Positions 8,518-16,919 of a stretch of DNA of 36,718 bases are shown one piece after another; the first letter of the stretch is position 1, and each line of letters opens with the position of its first letter. The DNA lies in assembly GCA_024691305.1 (NCBI GenBank), contig JAILNS010000044.1, positions 1 to 36,718 on the forward strand, written 5' to 3'. Source of the DNA: Lachnospiraceae bacterium. Its GTDB lineage: Bacteria; Bacillota; Clostridia; Lachnospirales; Lachnospiraceae. A program made the translations under genes and the position numbers. Under the pieces are notes generated by a model. The model had not been told where the DNA came from. It was given only the letters and a program-made list of their open reading frames with translations, and ran no database searches.

Positions 8518-9893
8518 ATAAGATTTCTTGCCCATATTCCTTTTTTGACCATAATGCCTCCGATGAAACATTTGATGATCTCAAGGCTTTGGATGATGAT
8601 CAGCATTCTTGTCACATCAAGATCGGTGTATCTGCTTAAGAAAAATGCTAACGGTACGGATATAACCCATACAAAGCACGAATCAAACACCATGGTGATA
8701 CCGGTTCTTCCGCCGGCTCTTATTATGAAGTAAGTTGCATGTGCATATGCATTTACGGGCATCAGTACACCGGCGATAATTATAAACTGTGTAGCCATAT
8801 GCCTGATCTCGTCCGATGTGTTATACAGCTGCGGGAAGAACGGGCTTAATCCAATCATAAAAAGACCGAAGATAAGTCCGCAGAATACGGTAAAAGCGGT
8901 AAGCTTTCTTGCATGGTCTTTGGCCTTATCCATATCTCCCGTTCCGAGTATCTGTCCGACCAGAATTCCCACTGCATCTCCCATGGTCAGGAATGCGACA
9001 CCCATAAGGTTAAAAAGCGTATTCTGTATATTTATGGCTGCGACAGCACTCAGTGACCGGTATGAATAACACTGATTAAGGATTGTCATTCCCCCGGACC
9101 ATAAACCTTCATTTATCATAAGCGGCAGGGCTTTGATAACAAACTTATGTACAAGCTGTCCCGGTATGTACATAGACTTTAATGCTCCTGTTATGAAAGG
9201 ATGCGCCTGCGCGTGTGTGCCGGTATATGTCATAAGAATGACCAGCTCAATAAATCTTGAAATGATCGTTGCATATGCGGCACCTGCGGCACCGAGTGCG
9301 GGAAATCCCAGATGACCGTATATAAGTATGTAGTTACCGATCAGATTAATAAATACTGCCGCAAAGGAAGCATACATCGGGACCTTGGTTTCACCGGTCT
9401 CGCGAAGTGTACTTGCATAACTTTGTGTCCAAGCATTGGGTATAAGACCTATGAGCATTATGTTCATATAAGTGCGGCCGATGGACAGGGTCTCAGCAGC
9501 ATCGGAAGCAGTCCCTTCGCCTTCCAGGAAAAGGGATATGAGAGTATCGCCGAAGATATAAAGTATCAGGACCGATGCGATGGTGATCAGAGTATTTGCC
9601 AGGATCTTCATTCTGAAGGTATAACGAATACCGTCGGTATCACCTACGCCGTGATACTGTGCGGTAAATATTCCTATGCCGGCCGCAGCACCAAAGACCA
9701 GCAGATAGTATATGAATATCAGCTGGTTTGCAATCGCAACGCCGGACAGGGCATTGGTCCCGACACGTCCTATCATGAGATTATCTAGCAGTCCCACAAA
9801 GTTTGATATGGCGTTTTGTATCATTATGGGTACTGCGATCGCAAGTACCGTTTTATAGAAGGCTTTATCGCCTATATATTTATTTTTCAGCAT
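8505..9893 (-). CDS. MATE-family efflux transporter
   Basis: I place the start at 9893 (MLKNKYIGDKAFYKTVLAI), giving 462 residues, the normal MATE size. An open frame extends upstream to 10109 but would add 72 atypical residues overlapping the yicC promoter and start. Twelve hydrophobic segments are visible, with typical MATE repeats (VPIMIQNAISNFVGLLDNLMIG near residue 20, shown in part as NFVGLLDNLMIG, and the second-half counterpart near 255, LPLMINEGLWSGGMT). Family members export cationic compounds using H+ or Na+ gradients. The substrate is unknown. The ribosome site is weak. The gene is divergent from yicC. Confidence 0.88.
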   Translation of the reverse strand: MLKNKYIGDKAFYKTVLAIAVPIMIQNAISNFVGLLDNLMIGRVGTNALSGVAIANQLIFIYYLLVFGAAAGIGIFTAQYHGVGDTDGIRYTFRMKILANTLITIASVLILYIFGDTLISLFLEGEGTASDAAETLSIGRTYMNIMLIGLIPNAWTQSYASTLRETGETKVPMYASFAAVFINLIGNYILIYGHLGFPALGAAGAAYATIISRFIELVILMTYTGTHAQAHPFITGALKSMYIPGQLVHKFVIKALPLMINEGLWSGGMTILNQCYSYRSLSAVAAINIQNTLFNLMGVAFLTMGDAVGILVGQILGTGDMDKAKDHARKLTAFTVFCGLIFGLFMIGLSPFFPQLYNTSDEIRHMATQFIIIAGVLMPVNAYAHATYFIIRAGGRTGITMVFDSCFVWVISVPLAFFLSRYTDLDVTRMLIIIQSLEIIKCFIGGIMVKKGIWARNLIADA

Positions 9894-9918
9894 AGTGAAT
9901 ACTACTTTATCACAACGT

Positions 9919-9947
9919 TTGCGCAAGTCAAGTGTGTCTGCTATAAT
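9919..9947 (+). promoter_or_regulatory. Promoter of the yicC-gmk-rpoZ operon
   Basis: TTGCGC (9919-9924) and TATAAT (9942-9947) are spaced by exactly 17 bp and lie 75 bp before yicC. The -10 matches the consensus. This is a housekeeping sigma-A-type promoter by sequence. It lies just upstream of the divergent MATE start, so the two transcription starts are close together. Confidence 0.65.
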
Positions 9948-10022
9948 TAAAATGCTTTTTTGCCGGTATGGTTTTTTGACCGGAGATAAATGGGGACAAA
10001 AACATAAAGGGGATAATTTAAT

Positions 10023-10901
10023 ATGGTACGCAGCATGACCGGTTTCGGCCGGTATGAGCTTAATGCGGATGACAAAAAAGTTACCGTTGAGCTTAAGTCG
10101 GTTAATCACAGATATCTTGATATCAATGTGAAGATGCCAAAGAAACTCGGGCAGTTTGAATCAGCCATAAGAGCTGAACTTAAGAATTACATCGAACGTG
10201 GCAAGGTGGATGTATATATCACATGGGAAGACAATTCCGCTTCCGAAGAACTTGTTGAATATAACCATGATATAGCCGCAGAATATCTTAAGTATATGCG
10301 TAAGATGGCAGAGGAGTTTGGAATCGATGATGATGTAAGGGTTTCAACTCTTTCAAGATGTCCGGATGTCCTGACGATGAAGGAAGCGGATCAGGACGAA
10401 GAGGAAGTATGGAACATACTTAAGCAGGCTGTTGACAAAGCCAGCGAGATCTTTGTAGAGACACGCACCGTTGAGGGCGAGAATCTTCGGAAGGATCTTG
10501 GGGACAAGCTTGATTCGATGCTTAAGAATGTTGATTTTATAACCGAGAGAAGTCCTGAGATCATAGCAGAGTTTAAGAAATCTCTTGAAGAAAAGGTAAA
10601 AGACCTGCTAGGGGATGCTTCGGTAAACGAGTCAAGGCTTCTTATGGAAGTTACACTATATGCCGACAAGATATGTGTGGATGAAGAACTTGTAAGACTT
10701 CGCAGTCATATAGAAGCAACCAAGACGACACTTGACAAGGGTGGTGCGGTCGGACGTAAACTTGATTTTATAGCTCAGGAGATGAACCGCGAAGCGAATA
10801 CTATTCTTTCAAAGACAAATGACCTGGCTGTTTCCGACAGAGCGATAGAATTAAAGACCGATATTGAGAAGGTTCGTGAACAGATCCAGAATTTAGAGTG
10901 A
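10023..10901 (+). CDS. YicC/YloC-family endoribonuclease
   Basis: The 292-residue protein has the typical opening MVRSMTGFGRYEL and the closing DIEKVREQIQNLE of the YicC family, plus the conserved EMNREANTILSK segment near residue 255. YicC of E. coli and YloC of B. subtilis are metal-dependent endoribonucleases that act in RNA turnover. The N-terminal (YicC_N) domain spans about 1-155 and the DUF1732 domain about 205-292. AAAGGGG precedes the ATG. It is followed 15 bp later by gmk, the classic order. In many relatives remA (DUF370) sits between the two, and it is absent here. Confidence 0.92.
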   Translation: MVRSMTGFGRYELNADDKKVTVELKSVNHRYLDINVKMPKKLGQFESAIRAELKNYIERGKVDVYITWEDNSASEELVEYNHDIAAEYLKYMRKMAEEFGIDDDVRVSTLSRCPDVLTMKEADQDEEEVWNILKQAVDKASEIFVETRTVEGENLRKDLGDKLDSMLKNVDFITERSPEIIAEFKKSLEEKVKDLLGDASVNESRLLMEVTLYADKICVDEELVRLRSHIEATKTTLDKGGAVGRKLDFIAQEMNREANTILSKTNDLAVSDRAIELKTDIEKVREQIQNLE

Positions 10902-10916
10902 TACTGCGAGGTAGAT

Positions 10917-11540
10917 ATGGCTGAAAAAGGTGTATTGATCGTTGTTTCAGGTTTCTCGGGCGCCGGTAAGGGAACCATAGTCAAAAAGATAATCGAAGAA
11001 AACGAGAATTATGCTCTTTCCGTTTCGATGACTACACGCAAACCCAGAGAAGGCGAAGAGGAAGGCAGATCATATTTTTTTGTGACCAAGGAAAGATTTG
11101 AAGAAGCAATAAGCAACGGTGAACTGGTCGAATATGCCAACTACGTCGGTAACTACTATGGTACTCCGAGAAAGTATGTCGATGAGATGATATCACAGGG
11201 CAAAGATGTGATACTTGAGATCGAGATGCAGGGTGCCATGCAGGTAAAGACGAGATTTCCCGAGGCGGTTCTCATATTTGTCACACCTCCGGATGCCGAG
11301 GAACTTAAGCGAAGGCTTATGTCCAGAGGTACGGAAAGTGAGGAGATGGTCAACAAGAGAATGCGCAGGGCATATGAAGAATCCGCTTTTGTGGACCGGT
11401 ATGATTATCTGCTCGTAAACGATGATCTGGACAAATGCGTCGAGGATCTTCACAAGCTGATCGATGCTTCGCATCATGCACCTAACTGCAGTGCGGGGCT
11501 TTTAGAGAAGATAAATGAACAATTAAAAGTTTACGCTTAG
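10917..11540 (+). CDS. gmk: Guanylate kinase
   Basis: This enzyme phosphorylates GMP to GDP with ATP. The 207-residue length is standard. The P-loop GFSGAGKGT is at residues 12-20, and the GMP-binding region includes SMTTRKPREGEEEGRSYFF (about 36-54) and the VEYANYVGNYYGTP segment (about 71-84). The lid (LMSRGTESEEMVNKRM) is complete. The gene lies 15 bp behind yicC and 22 bp before rpoZ, so all three probably share one transcript. Confidence 0.97.
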   Translation: MAEKGVLIVVSGFSGAGKGTIVKKIIEENENYALSVSMTTRKPREGEEEGRSYFFVTKERFEEAISNGELVEYANYVGNYYGTPRKYVDEMISQGKDVILEIEMQGAMQVKTRFPEAVLIFVTPPDAEELKRRLMSRGTESEEMVNKRMRRAYEESAFVDRYDYLLVNDDLDKCVEDLHKLIDASHHAPNCSAGLLEKINEQLKVYA

Positions 11541-11562
11541 GCGTAAGTGAGGAGGCAAGAAA

Positions 11563-11796
11563 ATGTTACATCCGTCATATTCAGACCTGATGAAGGTGGT
11601 AAACAGCGATGTTGAACCCGGAGAGGAACCGGTAGTAAGCAGCAGGTATTCAATCGTAATGGCTACATCAAAGAGGGCAAGACAGATCAACAACGGTGAT
11701 GAACCTTTTGTTGAGAGCGAAGGCAAAAAAGCATTGTCCGTAGCTATCGAAGAATTAAATGAAGGTAAGATAAAGATCTTAAACGACGAGGAATGA
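11563..11796 (+). CDS. rpoZ: RNA polymerase omega subunit
   Basis: The 77-residue protein has the omega hallmark SSRYSIVMATSKRARQI (about residues 26-42), followed by the KALSVAIEELNEGKI helix. Omega helps RNA polymerase assembly by chaperoning beta-prime. GAGGAGGC (11549 region) is a strong ribosome site. It is the third gene of the yicC-gmk-rpoZ cluster and is followed at once by a terminator-like hairpin. Confidence 0.95.
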   Translation: MLHPSYSDLMKVVNSDVEPGEEPVVSSRYSIVMATSKRARQINNGDEPFVESEGKKALSVAIEELNEGKIKILNDEE

Positions 11797-11798
11797 AG

Positions 11799-11837
11799 AC
11801 AGGGACCTGAAGTGCATCTGCATTTCGGTCCTGTTTA
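11799..11837 (+). terminator. Hairpin after rpoZ, probable terminator
   Basis: ACAGG-ACC-GAAGTGCA pairs with TGCATTTC-GGT-CCTGT through one or two bulges, followed by TTTATT. The T-run is short, so termination may be partial. Only about ten bases separate it from rimO, so rimO must depend on read-through or on a promoter inside rpoZ. Confidence 0.5.
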
Positions 11838-11846
11838 TTATGGGAT

Positions 11847-13190
11847 ATGTTTGAACATACCGTATTTTTTATATCTTTGGGATGCGATAAGAACCTCGTA
11901 GATTCCGAGGTGATGCTCGGTATCCTTCAAAAAAACGGATACGGTTTTACCGATGATATAAATGAAGCCGATTCCGTCATAATCAATACATGCTGTTTTA
12001 TAGGTGATGCCAAGGAAGAAAGCATAAATACGATACTTGAAGTTGCCCGTATGAAAGAAGAAGGCAATATCAAAACGATCATTGTCACAGGGTGCTTAAG
12101 TGAAAGGTACCGCACGCAGATCACCGAAGAGATCCCCGAAGTGGATGCATTGCTTGGCACTGCTTCCATACAGCACATCGCGAAGTGCCTTGACGGTATA
12201 TATTCGGGAAATGCACAAAACACATATGAGCCCACAAATGAGCCTCTTATATGTATTGATGAGAGAGTTCATTCGTCGGGACTTCATTATGCTTACTTAA
12301 AGATCGCCGAAGGCTGCGACAAGCACTGTACCTATTGTATAATCCCGTCGCTCAGAGGAACATACAGATCGTATCCTATAGAGTATCTGGTGAATGAAGC
12401 AAAGAAACTTGCTGCAGCAGGCGTATCGGAGCTTCTTTTAGTCGCACAGGAAACAACACTTTACGGAACAGATCTGTATGGTACAAAGTCCCTTCACAGA
12501 TTGCTTGGGGCCATATCCGAAATAGAAGGTATACACTGGATAAGGTTATTGTATTGTTATCCCGAAGAGATATATGATGAGCTTATAGATGAGATGGCTT
12601 CCAATCCCAAGGTATGTCACTATCTGGATATGCCCATCCAGCATGCATCCGATAAGGTGCTTAAGCGCATGGGCAGAAGGACCGCACAGGAAGAACTGAA
12701 AAGCATCATTGCAAACCTGAGGAAGCGTATTCCCGATATAGCTCTAAGGACTACGCTGATAAGCGGCTTTCCCGGTGAAACCGAGGAGGACTACGAGGAA
12801 CTGTACAGATTCGTAAATGAGATCGAGTTTGACAGACTGGGTGTTTTTGCCTATTCATGTGAGGAAGATACGCCCGCAGCCGGGTATCCCGATCAAATAG
12901 ATGAAGACGTCAAAACTTCAAGACGGGACGAACTCATGGAACTTCAACAGGCTGTATGCTTTGATACAGCACAGGATCACATCGGAGAGCTGCTTGAAGT
13001 TGTGATAGAGGGGAGTATCCCTGAAGAAGAAATATATATAGGACGCACATATCGCGACGCACCGGATGTGGACGGTTATGTATTCATGAATATAGACCGT
13101 GTAAGAATGAGCGGAGACTATGTATGGGTGCGTATAACGGATGTCCGGGAATATGATCTGATAGGAGAGATAGAAGATGAACCTGCCTAA
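11847..13190 (+). CDS. rimO: Ribosomal protein S12 methylthiotransferase RimO
   Basis: This radical-SAM enzyme adds a methylthio group to an aspartate of ribosomal protein S12. The N-terminal MTTase domain holds the three cluster cysteines (SLGCDKNLVDSE near 13, INTCCFIGDAKEE near 49, TGCLSERY near 83). The radical-SAM motif is EGCDKHCTYCIIPSLRG (about 153-169). A C-terminal TRAM domain fills about 375-447. The DKN after the first Cys and the SLRG after CxxxCxxC fit RimO rather than MiaB. The start at 11847 has no clear ribosome site but gives the canonical N-terminus. The stop overlaps pgsA by 14 bp. Confidence 0.93.
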   Translation: MFEHTVFFISLGCDKNLVDSEVMLGILQKNGYGFTDDINEADSVIINTCCFIGDAKEESINTILEVARMKEEGNIKTIIVTGCLSERYRTQITEEIPEVDALLGTASIQHIAKCLDGIYSGNAQNTYEPTNEPLICIDERVHSSGLHYAYLKIAEGCDKHCTYCIIPSLRGTYRSYPIEYLVNEAKKLAAAGVSELLLVAQETTLYGTDLYGTKSLHRLLGAISEIEGIHWIRLLYCYPEEIYDELIDEMASNPKVCHYLDMPIQHASDKVLKRMGRRTAQEELKSIIANLRKRIPDIALRTTLISGFPGETEEDYEELYRFVNEIEFDRLGVFAYSCEEDTPAAGYPDQIDEDVKTSRRDELMELQQAVCFDTAQDHIGELLEVVIEGSIPEEEIYIGRTYRDAPDVDGYVFMNIDRVRMSGDYVWVRITDVREYDLIGEIEDEPA

Positions 13191-13710
13191 TAAACTGACC
13201 ATGCTGAGAGTAATAATGATCCCTTTTTTTATTGTCTTTTTGCTGGTCGATATCACACCGTACGATAAGTGGATAGCACTTGCGATATTTATAATAGCCA
13301 GTCTTACCGACCTTGCAGACGGTAAGATCGCCAGGAAGTATAACCTTATAACCAATTTCGGTAAGTTTATGGATCCGCTGGCTGACAAGCTGCTTGTATG
13401 TTCTGCGATGATCGCACTTATAGAGCTTGGACGCATACCTGCATGGATAGTTATAGTCATAATCGCAAGAGAGTTCATAATAAGCGGTTTCAGACTTGTG
13501 GCTTCCGATAACGGAGTGGTTATTGCTGCAAGTTACTGGGGCAAATTTAAGACCACTTTCCAGATGATCATGGTCATACTCATGATCGCGGATATTCCCG
13601 CACTTTCGATAGTTACAACCATAGTTATGTACATAGCGCTTGTTCTTACCGTGGTGAGTCTTATAGATTATCTGGTTAAGAACTGGCATGTAATGGGAAA
13701 GGATATGTAA
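13177..13710 (+). CDS. pgsA: CDP-diacylglycerol-glycerol-3-phosphate 3-phosphatidyltransferase
   Basis: This membrane enzyme makes phosphatidylglycerol phosphate. The CDP-alcohol phosphatidyltransferase motif D-G-x2-A-R-x8-G-x3-D-x3-D is complete at about residues 48-70 (DGKIAR, then GKFMDPLAD). The 177-residue length and four to six hydrophobic helices fit PgsA. The opening MNLPNKLTMLRV is typical. It overlaps rimO by 14 bp and lies 2 bp before cinA, so the three form one translationally coupled run. The rimO-pgsA-cinA-recA order is common in Firmicutes. Confidence 0.93.
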   Translation: MNLPNKLTMLRVIMIPFFIVFLLVDITPYDKWIALAIFIIASLTDLADGKIARKYNLITNFGKFMDPLADKLLVCSAMIALIELGRIPAWIVIVIIAREFIISGFRLVASDNGVVIAASYWGKFKTTFQMIMVILMIADIPALSIVTTIVMYIALVLTVVSLIDYLVKNWHVMGKDM

Positions 13711-13712
13711 AA

Positions 13713-14945
13713 ATGATCGCCGAAATAGTTTCCGTAGGAACAGAGATCCTTATGGGCAATATAGTGAATACCAATGCAACATTTCTGGCTGAACAGTGTG
13801 CCGCACTCGGTATTTCATGTTTTTACCAGCAGGTTGTCGGGGATAATGAGGATAGGCTTTCGGAGGCTTTTAAAACAGCGCTCGGGCGTTCGGATATAGT
13901 TATCGTGAGCGGAGGTCTTGGCCCCACGGAAGATGATCTGACCAAGGAAACCGCAGCCAAAGTTTGCGGGAAGAAGCTTGTGACACATGAACCGTCACGC
14001 AAGGCGCTGATAGAATATTTTAATAAAAGAAACATTCCTTTTACCGATAATAATTACAAACAGGCGGATATGCCCGAGGATTCCATCGTCATAGACAATC
14101 CTAACGGTACGGCTCCGGGAGTGATCATACCTTATGAAGACAAAAGGATAATCCTGATGCCCGGACCTCCCGGTGAGATGATCCCTATGTTTAACGACAG
14201 CATCAAACCGTATCTTAAGAAAATGTCTCCCGTAACGATCTATTCCGTGACGGTAAAAGAGACCGGAATAGGAGAAAGCTGTGCGGAAGAACTTATTAAG
14301 GATCTGATAGATACACAGACAAATCCTACCATTGCCACATATGCCAAGGTAGGGGAAGTTCATCTTCGTGTATCTGCCATGGCCAAAAACAAAAAAGAAG
14401 CAATGAAGCTTATTTCTCCTGTCGTAAAAGAGATAAAGAAACGTTTCGGAAAGCATGTATATACGACGGATGAATCGGTAACTCTCGAAGAGGCCATAGT
14501 AAAGAAACTTAAGAAAAAAGAATATACGATAACCTTTGCGGAATCGTGTACGGGCGGAATGTTATCATCACGCCTTGTAAACGTTCCGGGTGTTTCCGAT
14601 GTATATAAGAGCGGTTATGTGACATATGCAAACAAGGCCAAGAGAAAGATCCTGGGCGTCAGCAAAAAAACATTAAAAGAGTACGGGGCAGTGAGTGAAG
14701 AATGTGCATATGAGATGGCATTCGGAGCAGCAAAAGCCGCAGATGCCGATGTTGCGATCGCAATAACCGGTATAGCGGGGCCCGACGGCGGAAGCGATGA
14801 AAAACCTGTAGGTACGGTTTATATAGGATGCTGTATAAACGGTGAAGCTACGGTCAGTAAATATCTGTTTTCGGGAAACCGTACCAAGATCCGTGAGACT
14901 ACGGTTGCAACGGCTCTTCGGATGATATGGTCGGCTCTTGCCTGA
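13713..14945 (+). CDS. cinA: CinA-family protein (MoCF domain + nicotinamide-nucleotide amidase)
   Basis: The 410-residue protein has an N-terminal molybdopterin-binding-like domain (about 1-170, with VSGGLGPTEDDLTKE near 65-79) linked to a C-terminal PncC domain (about 255-410, with ESCTGGMLSSRL and AITGIAGPDGGSDEKPVGT). The PncC domain deamidates nicotinamide mononucleotide in pyridine-nucleotide salvage. The N-terminal domain can hydrolyse ADP-ribose in some relatives. CinA often precedes recA, as here, but a terminator and the recA promoter intervene. It starts 2 bp after pgsA. Confidence 0.93.
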   Translation: MIAEIVSVGTEILMGNIVNTNATFLAEQCAALGISCFYQQVVGDNEDRLSEAFKTALGRSDIVIVSGGLGPTEDDLTKETAAKVCGKKLVTHEPSRKALIEYFNKRNIPFTDNNYKQADMPEDSIVIDNPNGTAPGVIIPYEDKRIILMPGPPGEMIPMFNDSIKPYLKKMSPVTIYSVTVKETGIGESCAEELIKDLIDTQTNPTIATYAKVGEVHLRVSAMAKNKKEAMKLISPVVKEIKKRFGKHVYTTDESVTLEEAIVKKLKKKEYTITFAESCTGGMLSSRLVNVPGVSDVYKSGYVTYANKAKRKILGVSKKTLKEYGAVSEECAYEMAFGAAKAADADVAIAITGIAGPDGGSDEKPVGTVYIGCCINGEATVSKYLFSGNRTKIRETTVATALRMIWSALA

Positions 14946-14964
14946 TGAAATATTTCATAAACAT

Positions 14965-14996
14965 AAGAGAACCAGGTACTTGCCCGGTTCTCTTTT
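14965..14996 (+). terminator. Terminator after cinA
   Basis: AAGAGAACC (14965-14973) pairs with GGTTCTCTT (14986-14994), extended by GG/CC beyond an A-C mismatch, with a run of TTTT. It closes the rimO-pgsA-cinA unit. Confidence 0.8.
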
Positions 14997-15041
14997 ATAT
15001 GGTAAATTATTTTTGTTCATGATTTATTTCTAGGATTCTTT

Positions 15042-15058
15042 TAAGAGCCCGGCTCTTA
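15042..15058. other. Short hairpin between cinA and recA
   Basis: TAAGAGC (15042-15048) and GCTCTTA (15052-15058) are perfect inverted arms around CCG. No T-run follows on either strand. Role unknown. The rest of 14997-15120 holds no recognisable feature. Confidence 0.4.
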
Positions 15059-15120
15059 TGGTATCACCCCTCATCGGGACAGACATTCGCATTGATCATT
15101 TGTAACGGAGAGATTATGTG

Positions 15121-15149
15121 TTGACATAATCGAACATTTGTTTTATATT
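15121..15149 (+). promoter_or_regulatory. recA promoter
   Basis: A consensus TTGACA (15121-15126) and TATATT (15144-15149) are 17 bp apart. The predicted start is near 15156, giving a leader of about 60 nt. The first LexA box lies entirely in the spacer. Confidence 0.8.
15132..15143 (+). promoter_or_regulatory. LexA (DinR) box 1
   Basis: GAACATTTGTTT preceded by C (CGAACATTTGTTT) fits the Gram-positive CGAAC-N4-GTTYG box with one deviation in the right arm. It sits between the -35 and -10 boxes of recA, where bound LexA would block polymerase. Confidence 0.75.
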
Positions 15150-15163
15150 ATTACAAGAAACAA

Positions 15164-15175
15164 GAACAAATGTTC
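15164..15175 (+). promoter_or_regulatory. LexA (DinR) box 2
   Basis: GAACAAATGTTC is a perfect GAAC-N4-GTTC palindrome lying just past the predicted transcription start. It is centred 32 bp from the first box, three helical turns, so both may be bound on the same face. Confidence 0.8.
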
Positions 15176-15214
15176 CCATAGCTTTATGCAGATTATATTT
15201 GGAGGAATTTTTTA

Positions 15215-16279
15215 ATGGAAAGAGATGAGAAACAGAAGGCACTGGAAGCTGCATTATCGCAGATAGAAAGACAGTTCGGCAAGGGCGCGGTGATGAAGCT
15301 CGGAGATCCCTCGTCGCAGATGAATGTCGAAGTGATCCCTACCGGATCCCTCAGTCTGGATATCGCTTTGGGACTTGGCGGTATACCCAAAGGAAGGATA
15401 GTCGAGATATTCGGACCTGAATCTTCAGGTAAGACTACCGTTACGCTTCACATGATCGCCGAGGTACAGAAACGCGGCGGCATTGCGGGATTCATAGATG
15501 CAGAGCATGCACTTGATCCTACATATGCCAAGAACATAGGTGTGGATATAGATAATATGTATATTTCACAGCCGGATAACGGTGAACAGGCTTTGGAGAT
15601 CACAGAGACCATGGTCCGTTCCGGTGCAATGGATATAGTAGTGGTTGACTCGGTGGCTGCTCTTGTTCCCAAGGCAGAGATAGACGGAGATATGGGAGAT
15701 TCACATGTGGGTCTTCAGGCCAGACTTATGTCACAGGCACTGCGTAAACTTACTGCAGTCATCAGTAAATCCAACTGTACAGTTGTATTTATAAACCAGC
15801 TTCGTGAAAAGGTCGGAGTTATGTTCGGTAACCCTGAGACGACGACGGGCGGACGCGCTCTTAAGTTTTATTCTTCCGTAAGACTTGACGTACGACGTAT
15901 TGAAACGCTCAAGCAGGCAGGTGAAGCTATAGGTAACCGTACCAGGGTTAAAGTTGTTAAGAATAAGATAGCCCCGCCTTTTAAAGAGGCTGAATTTGAT
16001 ATAATGTATGGCGAAGGAATATCCAAATACGGTGATATCCTTGATCTTGCTGCAGATAACGACATAATCGTTAAGTCCGGCGCATGGTACGCTTATGAAG
16101 GCGATAAGATCGGCCAGGGCAGAGAAAATGCCAAGCAGTATCTTAAAGATCATCCGGAAGTATGCGATGTAGTAGAGTCACGACTCAGAGACCTGTTTAA
16201 TTTAAACGGCACAGATGACCAGACTCCTGCACCGGCTCAGGTAGCGGCTTCCAAGGGCAAAGGTGATTCCGACAAGTGA
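15215..16279 (+). CDS. recA: Recombinase RecA
   Basis: RecA forms ATP-dependent filaments on single-stranded DNA for homologous recombination and triggers LexA self-cleavage. The 354-residue length is standard. The Walker A motif GPESSGKTT is at residues 67-75, and the N-terminal [12 protein letters not shown] and the [17 protein letters not shown] loop (near 190-206) are intact. The last 30 residues are a low-complexity tail. GGAGGAA precedes the ATG. Its stop overlaps the GTG of recX (GTGA). Two LexA boxes upstream indicate SOS control. Confidence 0.98.
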   Translation: MERDEKQKALEAALSQIERQFGKGAVMKLGDPSSQMNVEVIPTGSLSLDIALGLGGIPKGRIVEIFGPESSGKTTVTLHMIAEVQKRGGIAGFIDAEHALDPTYAKNIGVDIDNMYISQPDNGEQALEITETMVRSGAMDIVVVDSVAALVPKAEIDGDMGDSHVGLQARLMSQALRKLTAVISKSNCTVVFINQLREKVGVMFGNPETTTGGRALKFYSSVRLDVRRIETLKQAGEAIGNRTRVKVVKNKIAPPFKEAEFDIMYGEGISKYGDILDLAADNDIIVKSGAWYAYEGDKIGQGRENAKQYLKDHPEVCDVVESRLRDLFNLNGTDDQTPAPAQVAASKGKGDSDK

Positions 16280-16896
16280 CCGTCACACGCATACAACAGA
16301 TAAACAACAGCAGGTACCGTGTATATGTTGATGACCGTGTATTTTGTGTTTTGTATAAAGGTGAACTTAAAACCTACGGAATTATCGAAGGTGTAGAGAT
16401 CACCGAAGAAACATACGAACTGATCAGGTCGGAAGTTTTAGCATCGAGAGCCAAAAAGCGTGCAATGAATCTGCTTATGAAACACAGCTTTACAGAGCAT
16501 AAACTCAGGGAGAAACTGCTTGAAGGAGACTATCCCGAGGATATTGTAGATTTAGCACTTGATTATGTGATAGGATATGGTTATGTGGATGACCGAAGAT
16601 ATGTTAAAGACTATATCTCGAGTCACAATATGGATAAGAGCATAAGACGCATAACCAACGATCTGATAAGTAAGGGAATATCTCAGGATATCATCAGGGA
16701 AGAACTGGATGCGGCCTCTGATACCGAATTTGCGGTTGACGAAGAAGCACAGATAAGGCATCTGCTTCATAAGAGACATTTCGATATGAACGCAGCAGAT
16801 GCTGCACAGATACGTAAAGAATGTGCTTATCTGGCAGGCAAAGGGTTCAGTACCGAAATCATACGTCATGTTATGCATGATCTTATCCCGGATTGA
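16276..16896 (+). CDS. recX: RecX, regulator of RecA
   Basis: The 206-residue protein starts at a GTG that overlaps the recA stop by four bases, so the pair is translationally coupled. RecX caps or destabilises RecA filaments. It is built of three-helix repeats. The conserved core is visible as [20 protein letters not shown] (about 56-75, with the LRxKL motif) and [14 protein letters not shown] (about 94-107). A weakly conserved N-terminal part of about 50 residues precedes it, as in Firmicute RecX. A ribosome site is not obvious, which fits coupling. Confidence 0.92.
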   Translation: MTVTRIQQINNSRYRVYVDDRVFCVLYKGELKTYGIIEGVEITEETYELIRSEVLASRAKKRAMNLLMKHSFTEHKLREKLLEGDYPEDIVDLALDYVIGYGYVDDRRYVKDYISSHNMDKSIRRITNDLISKGISQDIIREELDAASDTEFAVDEEAQIRHLLHKRHFDMNAADAAQIRKECAYLAGKGFSTEIIRHVMHDLIPD

Positions 16897-16919
16897 AATA
16901 GAAAACAAGGGGATTGGGT

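Noticed and set aside
9894..10109. N-terminal extension of the MATE transporter by 72 residues
   Set aside because: The extension is not MATE-like, crosses the yicC promoter and start on the other strand, and the M at 9893 gives the normal family length.
13084..13689. Long minus-strand open frames opposite pgsA
   Set aside because: They are shadows of pgsA, which has a full catalytic motif; their translations are low-complexity with many His, Tyr and Cys.
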